Shown here: in pieces, positions 1 to 8,305 of the stretch | How positions within the stretch are numbered: the first letter of the stretch is position 1 | Layout of the letters: each line of letters opens with the position of its first letter | DNA from: Bradyrhizobium sediminis | Lineage (GTDB): Bacteria; Pseudomonadota; Alphaproteobacteria; Rhizobiales; Xanthobacteraceae | DNA length: 64,000 nt | Assembly (NCBI RefSeq): GCF_018736105.1 | Contig: NZ_CP076135.1 | Coordinates: 990,001-1,054,000, forward strand | Direction of reading: 5' to 3' | Translations under genes and position numbers: made by a program | Notes under the pieces: model-generated | Seen by the model: only the letters and a program-made list of their open reading frames with translations | Databases searched by the model: none | What the model was told of the DNA's origin: nothing

Positions 1-1233
1 CCAGCGCACCACGGCGCCGTGGGCGACATCGTTCTTCAGCTTCAGCCGGTGCGCGAGCCCGATCGGCAACGCTCCGGCCGCAAGGCTGGCCGCGGCCGGC
101 ATCAGTTTGCCCCACACCGTATAGCCGCCTTCGCCGTCGAGCACTTCTCCGGCGCGCAGGTCGCGCTTGGCGACGGAGGCGACGTCGCCGCAGAAATCGT
201 GCGGCTGCCCCGTCGGCTCGTTGCGCAGCGCCGCCGACAGGATCGAGATGTTCAGCTCCAGCCCGATCAAATGATACGGCTTGTACATCGCAGCATAGCG
301 ACCCGATGAATCCGTCTTCAGGCCGTACTGCCTGAAACAGTCCGCGGCGTAATCGTTCGGCGCTTCCAGCACGACATAGACGCCCCAGCGCAGATCGCGG
401 AACACCGGCCGGCCGTCGCGCTCCAGCGACGACACCACTTCGACGACGCCGGATTTCTCCAGCACGCCGCCTTTGTCGCGCGGCCGCATGACATGCGGCA
501 GGTCGTCGACGCCGCAGGGCGGAAACAGCAGCCCGCCGCCGGGCACATCGAGCCCGGTGGCATTGGCGATCGCCGCCATCTCGATGGCGGACTTGGTGCC
601 GTCGAGAAACGAGTTGAACATCTGCGGATTCATGCCGGCCGACTGCGCCTCGCCGGCGGTGAGCCCGTAATGGCCCCAGACGCCGGCTGGCGTGACGTCG
701 TGATAGGCAGGCAGATATTTTGTCCCCTTGCCGGCGGCGACCACGCGAAAGCCGGTGGCGCGGGCCCAGTCCACCATTTCGGAGGTCAGCGCCGGCTGGT
801 CGCCATAGGCCAGCGAATAGACCACGCCGGCCTTGCGGGCTTCCTCCGCCAACAGCGGCCCCGCCAGCACGTCGGCCTCGACATTGACCATGACGATATG
901 CTTGCCGGCCGCGATCGCCGCGCGGGCATGCCGGATGCCGACCGCGGGATTGCCGGTGGCCTCCACGATCACGTCCATCGCGCCGCCTGCGATGGCTCGC
1001 ACGCCATCGTCGGTGAAGGCGGTGGCCGCGATCCGCGCCTCGTCCCAGCCGACCGTGCGGCAGGCTTCGCGGGCGCGATCGCGGTCGAGATCGACGATGA
1101 CGGGCACTTCCAGTCCCGGTGTGTGCGGCACCTGCGACAGGAACATCGAGCCGAATTTGCCGGCGCCGACCAGCGCGACGCGGACCGGCTTGCCGGCGGC
1201 GCGGCGGGCGTTGAGGAGATGGGAGAGGTTCAT
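1..1233 (-). CDS. Homoserine dehydrogenase-like NAD(P)-dependent oxidoreductase with SAF domain (partial)
   Basis: The C-terminal end lies beyond position 1; 411 residues are visible from an ATG at 1233. An N-terminal Rossmann segment reads VRVALVGAGKFGSMF (GxGxxG) and is followed by VEATGNPAVG, as in homoserine-dehydrogenase-like NAD-binding domains. Near the C-terminus VAKRDLRAGEVLDGEGG resembles the SAF domain found in this oxidoreductase group. Such proteins act on sugar-acid or related intermediates, not on homoserine itself; the substrate here is unknown. The gene lies downstream of a PhyH dioxygenase and a GntR regulator on the same strand, separated by palindromic repeats, which suggests a small catabolic unit. 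Fold assignment is fairly secure; function is inferred. Confidence 0.75.
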   Translation of the reverse strand, partial: MNLSHLLNARRAAGKPVRVALVGAGKFGSMFLSQVPHTPGLEVPVIVDLDRDRAREACRTVGWDEARIAATAFTDDGVRAIAGGAMDVIVEATGNPAVGIRHARAAIAAGKHIVMVNVEADVLAGPLLAEEARKAGVVYSLAYGDQPALTSEMVDWARATGFRVVAAGKGTKYLPAYHDVTPAGVWGHYGLTAGEAQSAGMNPQMFNSFLDGTKSAIEMAAIANATGLDVPGGGLLFPPCGVDDLPHVMRPRDKGGVLEKSGVVEVVSSLERDGRPVFRDLRWGVYVVLEAPNDYAADCFRQYGLKTDSSGRYAAMYKPYHLIGLELNISILSAALRNEPTGQPHDFCGDVASVAKRDLRAGEVLDGEGGYTVWGKLMPAAASLAAGALPIGLAHRLKLKNDVAHGAVVRW

Positions 1234-1255
1234 GGGAATCCGATCAAATTTTCAC

Positions 1256-1382
1256 TCGCGTCATTCCGGGCCACGCGTGTTCGCGTGGACCTCAGATGTG
1301 CAATAGCACATCGGGGAATCCCGAGATGATTTACGCGAGATTCCGGGTTCGTGCTTTCAGCGCGCCCCGGGATGACGGGTGA
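1256..1382. repeat. Dispersed palindromic repeat (CATTCCGGG family)
   Basis: Intergenic sequence built from short inverted segments (cattccgggcc, cacgcgtgttcgcgtgg, gagattccgggttcg, ccgggatgacgg). A relative with the same gagattccgggt core lies at 15918-16000. No coding potential is evident. Confidence 0.6.
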
Positions 1383-1386
1383 GAGG

Positions 1387-2187
1387 TTACTCCGCCGCCT
1401 GGCGATGCACCCGCGCCAGACGCAGCAGCGCATCGTCGTCCACGGTCTTGATCGGCGTGAAGTCGCGATGGGCGATATATTCCGGCCGCGTCGGGGTGCG
1501 GATGTAGTTCGAGACGGCGTTGAGCGTGAGATAGACGATCTTGCGCGGATAGGGCGTGATGTTGCCGGCCGAGCCGTGCACCAGATTGCCGTGAAACATC
1601 AGCATGCCGCCGGCCTTGCCGGTCGGCGCGACGATGCCGCCCTCTTTCACCAGCCGCGTCACGGTTTCCTCGTCCAGCGTCCACAGCGGGTAAGAGGTGG
1701 TCTCGAGGTCGTGCGAGGCCTTGAGGTCGCCGGCGTGCTGGCTCTTCGGCACCAGCATCAACGGGCCGTTGATCGGCATCACCTCGTCGAGGAAGATCGC
1801 GATATTCATCGCCCGCGGCTGCGGCATGCCGTCGTCGCGTTTCCAGGTGCCGTAGTCCTGGTGCCACTGCCAGACGTCGCCGGTGAAGGCCGATTTGGCG
1901 TTGATCTTGTACTGGTGCATGTAGACCTTCTCGCCGAAGATCTGTTCCACCGGCTCGATCATGCGCGGATGCGCGCCGAGCAGGCCGAACGCCTCGTTGT
2001 AGAGATGGGCGGCAAAGGCGGTGCGCGGTGCGCCGCTCTTCTCGCGCCACACCTCCGGGCGCTTGGTGTCGTAGATGCCGATGGCCTCGCGCGCCAGCAG
2101 GTCGACCTCCTCCTGGCTGAACAATTCCGGCAGGAACAGCCAGCCCTCGCGATTGAAATAGTCGATCTGCTCTGGAGTGAGTTTCAT
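1387..2187 (-). CDS. Phytanoyl-CoA dioxygenase (PhyH) family protein
   Basis: A 266-residue Fe(II)/2-oxoglutarate oxygenase. The metal triad is visible: H109 and D111 in WQWHQDYGTW and the distal H204 in FHGNLVHGSAGN, with R215 (YPRKIVY) suitably placed to hold 2-oxoglutarate. Length and motif order fit the PhyH family, whose members hydroxylate acyl-CoAs, amino acids, ectoine or small secondary metabolites; the substrate cannot be read from sequence. It ends 153 bp before the downstream oxidoreductase and starts 172 bp after the GntR regulator gene, all on the minus strand, so a hydroxylation-dehydrogenation route under GntR control is plausible but unproven. Confidence 0.85.
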   Translation of the reverse strand: MKLTPEQIDYFNREGWLFLPELFSQEEVDLLAREAIGIYDTKRPEVWREKSGAPRTAFAAHLYNEAFGLLGAHPRMIEPVEQIFGEKVYMHQYKINAKSAFTGDVWQWHQDYGTWKRDDGMPQPRAMNIAIFLDEVMPINGPLMLVPKSQHAGDLKASHDLETTSYPLWTLDEETVTRLVKEGGIVAPTGKAGGMLMFHGNLVHGSAGNITPYPRKIVYLTLNAVSNYIRTPTRPEYIAHRDFTPIKTVDDDALLRLARVHRQAAE

Positions 2188-2216
2188 CGGTTTCCTCCCT
2201 TGGTTCTTGTTTCTCT

Positions 2217-2351
2217 CCCCTCATGGTGAGGAGTGCGTCGGAGTTTATCATCGGGCCGCGCTTCGCGCGGACCCGTTGGCGCGTCTCGAACCAGGATGCC
2301 TCCTGGCTCATCCCTCGAGACGGCGCTTCGCACCTCTTCGGGATGAGGACA
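2217..2351. repeat. Dispersed palindromic repeat (CTCATCCTGAGGAG/CGTCTCGAAGGATG family)
   Basis: The gap between the PhyH and GntR genes is filled by inverted segments: cctcatggtgaggag, gggccgcgcttcgcgcggaccc, gcgcgtctcgaaccaggatg, catccctcgagacggcgc. The same modules recur at 8950-9106, 14153-14268, 33985-34122 and 39525-39660, marking a chromosomal repeat family. Confidence 0.7.
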
Positions 2352-2359
2352 TCCGGTCT

Positions 2360-3034
2360 TTACGCCGCCTGATCGGTCGCCTTCAGTCGCTCCTCGGTCA
2401 TCCGTCCGGCGCCGAGCGCATGCGCCAGCGCCGCGCCTTCGGCCGCCCTGGCGTTGCCGGAAAGAATATGCGCGGCAATGGTCTCGTGCTCGGCCCAGGC
2501 GCTTTCGCGATAGTCGAGTTCGGCCAGCACCGTCGCCATCGAGCGGCGCATATGCGGCCATTGCGGCGCGATCATTTCCTCGATTGCGGGATTGCCGGAC
2601 AGCGCATAGATCGCGCGATGGAAATCGACGTCGAGCGCGATCAGCCTCGCCAGCGGCGCCTCGCGGTTCGTGGCGCACCCGGCCTGCAGCGCAGCCTCGA
2701 GCCGCGCGCGTCCGGCAGCATCGGTCCTGGCTCGCCCGGCCGCGAGCCGGGCCGCCAGCGCGTCGATGGCGCCGCGCACTTCGTAGAGCTGGCGGATGCG
2801 CAGGGGATCGAGCCGCGTCACCTCAAAACCCCGGCGGCCGCTTTCGGCGACCAGGCCCTGCCGGTGCAACAGGTGCAGCGCGTGGGAAACCGGCTGGCGC
2901 GACACCCCGAGCTTTTCAGCGAGTTCGTTCTGCCGGATGCGCTGCCCCGGCGGCAGCGTGCGGTCGATGATGGCTTCGAGAATCCGCGCATAGGCCTGGT
3001 CGATCAGGTTGGGCAGCGGGTTCAACGGGATCAT
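2360..3034 (-). CDS. GntR family transcriptional regulator (FCD domain)
   Basis: The N-terminal winged helix-turn-helix includes NELAEKLGVSRQPVSHAL, followed by an all-helical FCD effector domain with DVDFHRAIY and AEHETIAAHI supplying typical Asp/His metal-ligand positions. I choose the ATG at 3034 (224 aa): GAGG sits 9 bases upstream, and a longer frame opening at 3106 would run through a perfect 16-bp palindrome at 3055-3070 that looks like its operator. FCD regulators usually repress catabolic genes and are released by a carboxylate ligand. The PhyH and oxidoreductase genes follow on the same strand and are the obvious targets, together with itself. Confidence 0.9.
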   Translation of the reverse strand: MIPLNPLPNLIDQAYARILEAIIDRTLPPGQRIRQNELAEKLGVSRQPVSHALHLLHRQGLVAESGRRGFEVTRLDPLRIRQLYEVRGAIDALAARLAAGRARTDAAGRARLEAALQAGCATNREAPLARLIALDVDFHRAIYALSGNPAIEEMIAPQWPHMRRSMATVLAELDYRESAWAEHETIAAHILSGNARAAEGAALAHALGAGRMTEERLKATDQAA

Positions 3035-3054
3035 GCCGGCCATCCTCATTCGGA

Positions 3055-3070
3055 ATACGGAATTCCGTAT
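3055..3070. promoter_or_regulatory. Perfect 16-bp palindrome, probable GntR operator
   Basis: ATACGGAATTCCGTAT reads identically on both strands and lies 21 bp upstream of the chosen GntR start. FCD-type GntR proteins bind short palindromes like this, so autoregulation is likely. The binding role is inferred. Confidence 0.6.
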
Positions 3071-3202
3071 CCCGTGCAACATATCGAGGGGGCGCGGCGG
3101 GGTCAAGTGTAGGCTGGTGGTCCCGGATCGAACCTTGGGGTCGGCTGCTTGTTGGCCCGGGGCCTCGCGCTATGCTGCGGCCGGGGCGATCGGAGGTTCG
3201 TC

Positions 3203-4012
3203 ATGAGCAACGACGCGGCCGGCTTCATCGGCAGTATCCCGCAATACTACGATCAGGGCCTCGGCCCCAACATCTTCACCGACTACGCCGCCGACATCGC
3301 GCAGCGCGCCGCTGCCGGCAATCCGTTGCGGGTGCTGGAGACGGCGGCCGGCACCGGCATCGTCACCCGCAGGCTGCGCGACGCACTGCCCGCGGATGCT
3401 CAGCTGACCGCGACCGATCTCAATCCGCCGATGCTCGACATCGCCCGCGCCAAGTTCCGGGCCGGCGAGCGCGTCGCGTTCCAGCCGGCCGACGCCGTGG
3501 CGCTTCCCTTCGCGGACGCAAGTTTCGACGCGGTGGTCTGCCAGTTCGGAATCATGTTTTTTCCGGACAAGGCCAGGTCCTGCGCAGAGGTGTGGCGTGT
3601 GCTCGTCCCCGGCGGCCGCTATTTGTTCAGCGTCTGGGATTCCCATCGCCACAACTCGTTCGGCCGGATCGCGCACGAGGTCGCGGGAAGTTTCTTTCCG
3701 GCGGATCCGCCGCAGTTCTACAACGTGCCGTTCTCCTGCCACCAGATCGATCCGATCAAGGAGATGCTGCTCGCGGCGGGTTTCGATGATCTCGGCATTG
3801 CCGTCGTCAGGCTGAACAAGGCGATTGCGGACATGGCGGGTTTTGCGCAGGCCCTGGTCTACGGCAATCCGCTGATCGAGCAGATCCGGGCGCGCGGCGG
3901 CGTCGAACCCCAACGCATCGTTGACGCGATGCTGCAAGCGGTTCGGCGTGAATTCGGCAACGGCCGTATGCCGCTTCAGGCGATCGTGTTTTCCGCGACC
4001 AAGCCACGATGA
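3203..4012 (+). CDS. Class I SAM-dependent methyltransferase (UbiE-like fold)
   Basis: A 269-residue protein starting at the ATG at 3203, which has GGAGG six bases upstream; an earlier in-frame start at 3149 has no such signal. Motif I reads VLETAAGTGIVTRRL, followed by ATDLNPPMLDIA, the acidic loop binding SAM ribose, and a methyltransf_11-type post-motif FDAVVCQFGIMFFPDKA. These are features of small-molecule methyltransferases; nothing indicates the acceptor. It is divergent from the GntR regulator, with about 170 bp between the starts, so the region containing the palindrome could affect both. Confidence 0.85.
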   Translation: MSNDAAGFIGSIPQYYDQGLGPNIFTDYAADIAQRAAAGNPLRVLETAAGTGIVTRRLRDALPADAQLTATDLNPPMLDIARAKFRAGERVAFQPADAVALPFADASFDAVVCQFGIMFFPDKARSCAEVWRVLVPGGRYLFSVWDSHRHNSFGRIAHEVAGSFFPADPPQFYNVPFSCHQIDPIKEMLLAAGFDDLGIAVVRLNKAIADMAGFAQALVYGNPLIEQIRARGGVEPQRIVDAMLQAVRREFGNGRMPLQAIVFSATKPR

Positions 4013-4040
4013 CCGCGCTCACCTGTCGCCGACGATCGTC

Positions 4041-4562
4041 TCAGGCGCCGATCCGCTTCCAGTAGATCAGGGTCCCCGTCAGGCCCCCATGCGGCTTCAG
4101 GGCATAGCCCGGAATCTCGCCAGCCAATGCGAAGCCCAGTTTCTCGTACAGTCCCGCCGCGCCGCCGTCGGTCGCGGTGTCCAGCACCAGCAGCGTGCGG
4201 TTTCGCTGGACCGCCAGATCCTCGGCGGCCCGCATCAAGGCCGTGGCCACGCCGCGGCCGCGATGGCTGAGCCGGGTCATCATCTTGGCGATCTCGGCGC
4301 GATGCGGCTGATTGGGCGGACAATCCAGCAGCAGGGTGACGGTGCCGGCGAGCACATCGCCATCCCAGGCGCCGAAGATGATGCGTTCGCCGCGGCCGGC
4401 CGCTGCCAGCGCGCCGTCCCAGAATGCGCCTGCCGCATCCTGTGGCAGCGGATGCATGAAGCTGACCGATCCGCCGTTCGCGACCGTCTCGATCAGGATC
4501 TCGCTCAGCATCCTCAGAATATCGGGCGAGGCGTTCAGCGCGCTAATTTCGATTGCGGACAT
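4041..4562 (-). CDS. GNAT family N-acetyltransferase
   Basis: A 173-residue single-domain acetyltransferase. The acetyl-CoA pyrophosphate loop is visible as LSHRGRGVATALM, with the following helix and the strand LLVLDTATDGGAAGLYEKLGF typical of GNAT motifs A and B. The acceptor cannot be inferred. It is the last gene of a minus-strand series (alpha/beta hydrolase, XRE-cupin regulator, 104-aa protein, GNAT) with short gaps, consistent with one transcription unit. Confidence 0.85.
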   Translation of the reverse strand: MSAIEISALNASPDILRMLSEILIETVANGGSVSFMHPLPQDAAGAFWDGALAAAGRGERIIFGAWDGDVLAGTVTLLLDCPPNQPHRAEIAKMMTRLSHRGRGVATALMRAAEDLAVQRNRTLLVLDTATDGGAAGLYEKLGFALAGEIPGYALKPHGGLTGTLIYWKRIGA

Positions 4563-4610
4563 AGGGTGGATCCCGGTGAATCAAAGCAGCCTTGTTGCGG
4601 TCCTGTTCGC

Positions 4611-4925
4611 TCATTTGCGCTTCAACGATCGCGCCGTCTTGATCTCGGCAATTCTTTCGACGTCCTCGATCTGGAGATGGCGGCCGCGTTCCAGAATTTC
4701 CAAGGTGTATTCCTCGTAGGTGAGTCCGAGCCGTTCGGCCTTGCGCAGGCGAAACATGACGATTCCGGGCGAGACGTTGTGCCAGGCCGCGCGGTGCGCC
4801 GCCTTCCAGTAGAAGTAGTTTCCGATTCCGCCGTCGCCCCATTCCGGCCGATGCTCCTGCTCCAGCGGCGGCCCGCCATTGTGGCCGACCGGCGCGTCCG
4901 AGGCTTTGGCTTCGATCGCGGCCAT
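4611..4925 (-). CDS. Conserved hypothetical protein with GHNGGPPL motif
   Basis: 104 residues beginning MAAIEAKASD. The motif VGHNGGPPLE near the N-terminus recurs in many small rhizobial proteins, often in DNA-associated or unknown contexts. The rest is charged and predicted helical (LRKAERLGLTYEEYTLEILERG), without signal peptide or membrane segment. It starts only 3 bp after the stop codon of the XRE-cupin regulator, so it is very likely translated from the same mRNA. Function unknown. Confidence 0.7.
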   Translation of the reverse strand: MAAIEAKASDAPVGHNGGPPLEQEHRPEWGDGGIGNYFYWKAAHRAAWHNVSPGIVMFRLRKAERLGLTYEEYTLEILERGRHLQIEDVERIAEIKTARSLKRK

Positions 4926-4928
4926 CGA

Positions 4929-5501
4929 CTAGCTCCGCGCGAGCACGACGAGATAGCTGCAGGGTTTCTTGGTTTCGTTGGCGAAGGTGGTTTCGGCGGG
5001 CGCGCCGAATCCGAGGCAGTCGCCGGCGGCCAGCACATTGCGCTCGCCGTTCTCGATGATGACGAGTTGGCCCGACTGCACCCAGACCGCCTGACGGATC
5101 CGCGCGTAGGAGGAGGCCGGCAGCACCACTTTCTTCCCGGCGGGCATTTCGACCTGGATCACTTCGACCGGATGGTCGGGCCGGGCGAACACCTGCCTGC
5201 GCGAATATCCCGTGGCGGGATCGCGCCACACCGGCTGGTCGGCGGCGCGCGACAGCAGCGGCTGGACGCCGTCACCCTCGGCGCGCACCAGCAGCCCGGC
5301 GAGGGTGAGGTCGAAGGCGCTGGCCAGCCGCACCAGGATCACCGCGGTGGGGCTCAATTCCTCGCGCTCGATCTTGCTGATGGTTGCCTTGGAAACCCCC
5401 GACCGTTCGGCGAGGTCCGCCAGCGACCATCCCCGCGCATCCCGCTCCAGCCGAAGCCGTCGGGCGATCCGGGTGCCGGTATCGTCTCCTATAATAGACA
5501 T
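4929..5501 (-). CDS. XRE family regulator with C-terminal cupin domain
   Basis: 190 residues from the ATG at 5501. The N-terminal lambda-repressor-like HTH is clear (WSLADLAERSGVSKATISKIE), followed by a cupin_2-type beta barrel (PAGKKVVLPASSYARIRQAV, LAAGDCLGFGAPAETTFAN). This layout is that of small-ligand sensing repressors. An alternative upstream TTG start at 5546 would read through operator-like sequence and is disfavoured. A 13-bp inverted repeat and two direct repeats overlap the start codon, which suggests autorepression. The preceding gene is an alpha/beta hydrolase 61 bp upstream. Confidence 0.88.
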   Translation of the reverse strand: MSIIGDDTGTRIARRLRLERDARGWSLADLAERSGVSKATISKIEREELSPTAVILVRLASAFDLTLAGLLVRAEGDGVQPLLSRAADQPVWRDPATGYSRRQVFARPDHPVEVIQVEMPAGKKVVLPASSYARIRQAVWVQSGQLVIIENGERNVLAAGDCLGFGAPAETTFANETKKPCSYLVVLARS

Positions 5502-5518
5502 ACGTTTCGTATAATAGA
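5490..5518. promoter_or_regulatory. Operator-like repeats over the XRE-cupin start codon
   Basis: Two direct copies of TATAATAGA (5490-5498 and 5510-5518, 20 bp apart) flank and overlap a perfect inverted repeat ATACG-TTT-CGTAT (5500-5512). The start codon lies inside it. The 20-bp periodicity places both copies on the same DNA face, as expected for a dimeric HTH protein. Binding is inferred. Confidence 0.5.
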
Positions 5519-5562
5519 AAAGTCCGTCCCGGGCAAGGGCCGGCAATGGCCGTCCGGCGCGC

Positions 5563-6375
5563 TCAATGCGCGGCCAGAAACTCCAGCACGATCTCGCAAT
5601 ATTTCTGCGGCGCCTGTTCGAACATCGGGTGGGTGGCGCCGGGGATCATTGCCGTCTTCGACCCCTTCACATGGGCCGCCAGGGTGTGCAGCACCTGCGG
5701 CAGCGCGCCCTTGGTGTTGGCGCCGCCGATGAACAGTGTCGGCGTCCTGATCGCTTCCGCGTCGGCTTTCGAGAACGGCGGGCGCTCGTCCCTGACCTGG
5801 CCGATCAGCGTCATCGCATTGTCGCGCAACAGCTGCTTCGGCGTCGCGGGCAGCCGGTTCCAGGCGCCGGGGCCTTCCAGCGTATCCATGAAATAGGCCA
5901 GCCCGCCGTCGATATCGCCGGCCGCGATTTTCTCGGCCGATACGGCGAACCGCGCCGCCAGCGGCGAGGGCCCGGGCTTGAAGGCCGGATCGAGCGAAGC
6001 GTCGAGTTCGCCGCCGGGTTCGGCGAGGATCAGCCGGTGCAACAGGTCGGGCCGGCGTTGTGCGACCCGAAACGCGATATGCCCGCCGCGCGAATGCCCC
6101 ATCAGGTCGACCGGCCTGGCGTCCAGCTTCTCGATGAAGGCGGTGACGTCGTCGACATGCTGCGCGATCGAATAGGTGTCACCGACGCCGTCCCAATGCT
6201 CGGGAAAGAAGTGCCGCAACGACACCGCGATCACGCGATGTCTTTGCGACAGCGGTCCGAGCACCGCCGACCAGATCCGGAAGTCGCACAGCGAACCGTG
6301 CACGCATACCAGCGGCGGGCCCTCGCCGACCTCGAGATAGGCCATGTCGTATCCGTTGACGTGAAGGGTTTGCAT
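5563..6375 (-). CDS. Alpha/beta fold hydrolase
   Basis: 270 residues from the ATG at 6375; an in-frame GTG at 6414 would add 13 unlikely residues that read into repeat sequence. The oxyanion-hole motif VCVHGSLCDFRIW precedes the nucleophile elbow GHSRGG (Ser95), and the likely catalytic His is in GATHPMFEQAP near the C-terminus. No signal peptide is seen, so it should be cytoplasmic. Close relatives include esterases, haloperoxidase-like and lactone hydrolases; the substrate is not predictable. It may be the first gene of the unit containing the XRE-cupin regulator. Confidence 0.87.
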   Translation of the reverse strand: MQTLHVNGYDMAYLEVGEGPPLVCVHGSLCDFRIWSAVLGPLSQRHRVIAVSLRHFFPEHWDGVGDTYSIAQHVDDVTAFIEKLDARPVDLMGHSRGGHIAFRVAQRRPDLLHRLILAEPGGELDASLDPAFKPGPSPLAARFAVSAEKIAAGDIDGGLAYFMDTLEGPGAWNRLPATPKQLLRDNAMTLIGQVRDERPPFSKADAEAIRTPTLFIGGANTKGALPQVLHTLAAHVKGSKTAMIPGATHPMFEQAPQKYCEIVLEFLAAH

Positions 6376-6418
6376 GCGGGGTCTCGCGGGGGCTGGGTAT
6401 TGGCGCCTGTACACACCC

Positions 6419-6516
6419 GGACGTCATACGCGGGCTCGACCCGCGTATCCATCCGTCTTCGCAAAGAACCGCCTTTCAAAGATGGGTCACCGGGTCAAGC
6501 CGGAGCGAAAACCTTT
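6419..6516. repeat. Dispersed intergenic repeat (gggctcgacccgcgtatcc family)
   Basis: The gap between divergent genes contains tacgcgggctcgacccgcgta (itself palindromic), tccgtcttcgcaaag and gtcaccgggtcaagccgg, modules of a repeat common between genes in Bradyrhizobium. No gene is visible here. Confidence 0.5.
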
Positions 6517-6632
6517 CGCGGGGGACGGCACCAAGTTCCCGCGGAATCCGGGTGGATCGCAACAATCTCCAAGCCTATCTTCCGGGCCAGCATCAAGCTC
6601 ACAGCATGGGGCGATCAGATCCGGAGCCAGCC

Positions 6633-7175
6633 ATGACCGGCCACACTTTTGCAATCTTCGACACCGCGATCGGCCGCTGCGGCATCGTCTGGGGCGCGCG
6701 CGGCATCAGCGGCGTGCAGCTGCCGATGGGCAGCGAGGACAAGACCCGTACCCGGATCCGCCAGAGCCACGGCGATATCGCGGAGGCGCCGCCGCCGGCG
6801 CAAGTGCAGCGCGCGATCGACGGCATCGTCGAGCTGCTCGCGGGCAAGCCGAACGATCTCACGGACATCGTGCTCGATCTCGACGGCGTTCCCGAATTCA
6901 ACCGCGGCGTCTACGCCATCGCCCGCACCATCCCGCCGGGCAAGACCATGACCTACGGCGATATCGCCAGGCGGCTCGGCGGCGTCGAGCTGTCGCGCGA
7001 CGTCGGCCAGGCGCTCGGCCGCAATCCCTGTCCGATCGTGGTGCCGTGCCATCGCGTACTCGCCGCCGGCGGCAAGCCCGGCGGCTTCTCCGCCAACGGC
7101 GGCGTGGTGACGAAACTGAAGATGCTGGCGATCGAAGGCGCGGTGGTCAATCACACGCCGAGTCTGTTCGACTAG
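6633..7175 (+). CDS. ogt: Methylated-DNA--protein-cysteine methyltransferase (MGMT/Ogt type)
   Basis: 180 residues from the ATG at 6633, which has GGAG six bases upstream; an earlier in-frame GTG at 6552 is less likely. The suicide acceptor motif is intact: PIVVPCHRV with Cys139. The preceding helix-turn-helix with the arginine finger region (YGDIARRLGG, VGQALGRNPCP) inserts into the DNA minor groove. The enzyme transfers alkyl groups from O6-alkylguanine to itself in a single turnover. It lacks the Ada metal-binding and AraC domains, so it is the stand-alone repair form. The symbol is family-level. Confidence 0.92.
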   Translation: MTGHTFAIFDTAIGRCGIVWGARGISGVQLPMGSEDKTRTRIRQSHGDIAEAPPPAQVQRAIDGIVELLAGKPNDLTDIVLDLDGVPEFNRGVYAIARTIPPGKTMTYGDIARRLGGVELSRDVGQALGRNPCPIVVPCHRVLAAGGKPGGFSANGGVVTKLKMLAIEGAVVNHTPSLFD

Positions 7176-7179
7176 ATCC

Positions 7180-7362
7180 TTCTCCCTCGCCCCGCTTGCG
7201 GGGAGAGGGTCGGGGTGAGGGGGACTCTCCACGCATTCGGACTCGCGGAGAATCCCCCTCACCCGGCGCTACGCGATAGCCGAAGCTTCGCTTCGGCGTT
7301 CTTTTCAAGGACGGCCGCCGTAGGCGGCCTATGCTCTCCCCGCAGGCGGGGCGAGGTGAGCC
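7180..7362. repeat. Dispersed palindromic repeat (CCCCGCTTGCGGGGAGAGGG family)
   Basis: Inverted modules fill the gap between convergent genes: ctcgccccgcttgcggggag, gaagcttcgcttcggcg, ggccgccgtaggcggcc and ctccccgcaggcggggcgag. The first module and a following 'cgcattcggact..gcgga' segment recur at 33900-33980. The outer modules could fold into long hairpins and may stop transcription from either side. Confidence 0.7.
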
Positions 7363-7397
7363 GAGGTCGCGGCGCGTACAATTCCAAACCGAAGAAA

Positions 7398-8279
7398 TCA
7401 GATTGTGCCCGCCACCGCCTCGCAGGTAAAACCCTTGCCCGAGCGGCGGATCTTCCCGGTGGACGGCGAAGGGAAATGCGCGGTGCAGCACAGCGTATCG
7501 GTATCGCAATAGCGCTCCAGGAAAGCGCGCCGCGTCTTCGCCGCCTGCGCCGCATCGACGTCGAATCTCGGCGACAGTTCGGGATAGCGGGTCTGCAGCG
7601 GGGTGTGCATCAGGTCGCCGCTGACGACGGCGAGATCCCTGCCGCGGCCGAAGGCGAACGCCATGTGCCCCGGCGTGTGACCCGGCGTCGGCAGGATGCG
7701 CAGGTGATCGCCGATCTCGTAATCGTCGCGCACCAGTTCGGCCTGTTTGGCCGCGACCACCGGCAGCACGCTGTCGGCGAAGGGAGGTACTTCCGCCTTG
7801 GCGTTTTGCTCGGTCCAGTAGTCGAACTCGCTCTTGCCGAACACGTAGCGCGCGTTCGGAAAGGTCGGCAGCCAGCGGCCGTTCTCCAGCCGCGTGTTCC
7901 AGCCGACGTGATCGACATGCAGATGCGTGCACATCACGAAGTCGATGTCGTCGACCGAAAAGCCGGCCGAAGCCAGCGCCCGCATGTAGCCGTTGTCGGT
8001 CTTCATGTTCCATTTCGGCCGCAGCGGTCGCGGCTTGTCGTTGCCGATGCAGCTGTCGACCAGGATGGTGTGATGCGGCGTCTTCACCACGTAGGACTGG
8101 AAGCACAGGACCAGCGTGTCACTGGCGTCGAGCGCGCCGGCCTCTCGCATCCACGCCCGGTTCTCCGCAAGCTGCTCCGGCGTCAGTGCCGGAAACATGT
8201 CCAGCACCGGCAGGAAGCTGGTTTCCTGCTCGATGATGCGGTGGATGGTGAGATCGCCGACGGTGAACTTGAGACTCAT
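7398..8279 (-). CDS. MBL fold metallo-hydrolase (lactonase-like)
   Basis: 293 residues from the ATG at 8279, preceded by AGGGAAG. The dinuclear metal motif is intact: CTHLHVDHVGW (H119, H121, D123, H124), then TPGHTPGH, SGDLMHTP and a C-terminal CTAHFPSPSTG histidine. The layout matches the quorum-quenching-lactonase-like MBL group. It is a clear paralogue of the protein at 10074-10922, sharing HLHVDHVGWNTRL and the ARYVFGK..E/Y segment. No signal peptide is seen. It is followed upstream by a GST gene on the same strand 26 bp away, so co-transcription is likely. The natural substrate is unknown. Confidence 0.87.
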   Translation of the reverse strand: MSLKFTVGDLTIHRIIEQETSFLPVLDMFPALTPEQLAENRAWMREAGALDASDTLVLCFQSYVVKTPHHTILVDSCIGNDKPRPLRPKWNMKTDNGYMRALASAGFSVDDIDFVMCTHLHVDHVGWNTRLENGRWLPTFPNARYVFGKSEFDYWTEQNAKAEVPPFADSVLPVVAAKQAELVRDDYEIGDHLRILPTPGHTPGHMAFAFGRGRDLAVVSGDLMHTPLQTRYPELSPRFDVDAAQAAKTRRAFLERYCDTDTLCCTAHFPSPSTGKIRRSGKGFTCEAVAGTI

Positions 8280-8305
8280 GGAAACTTCCCTGGCAATGTC
8301 CTGCT

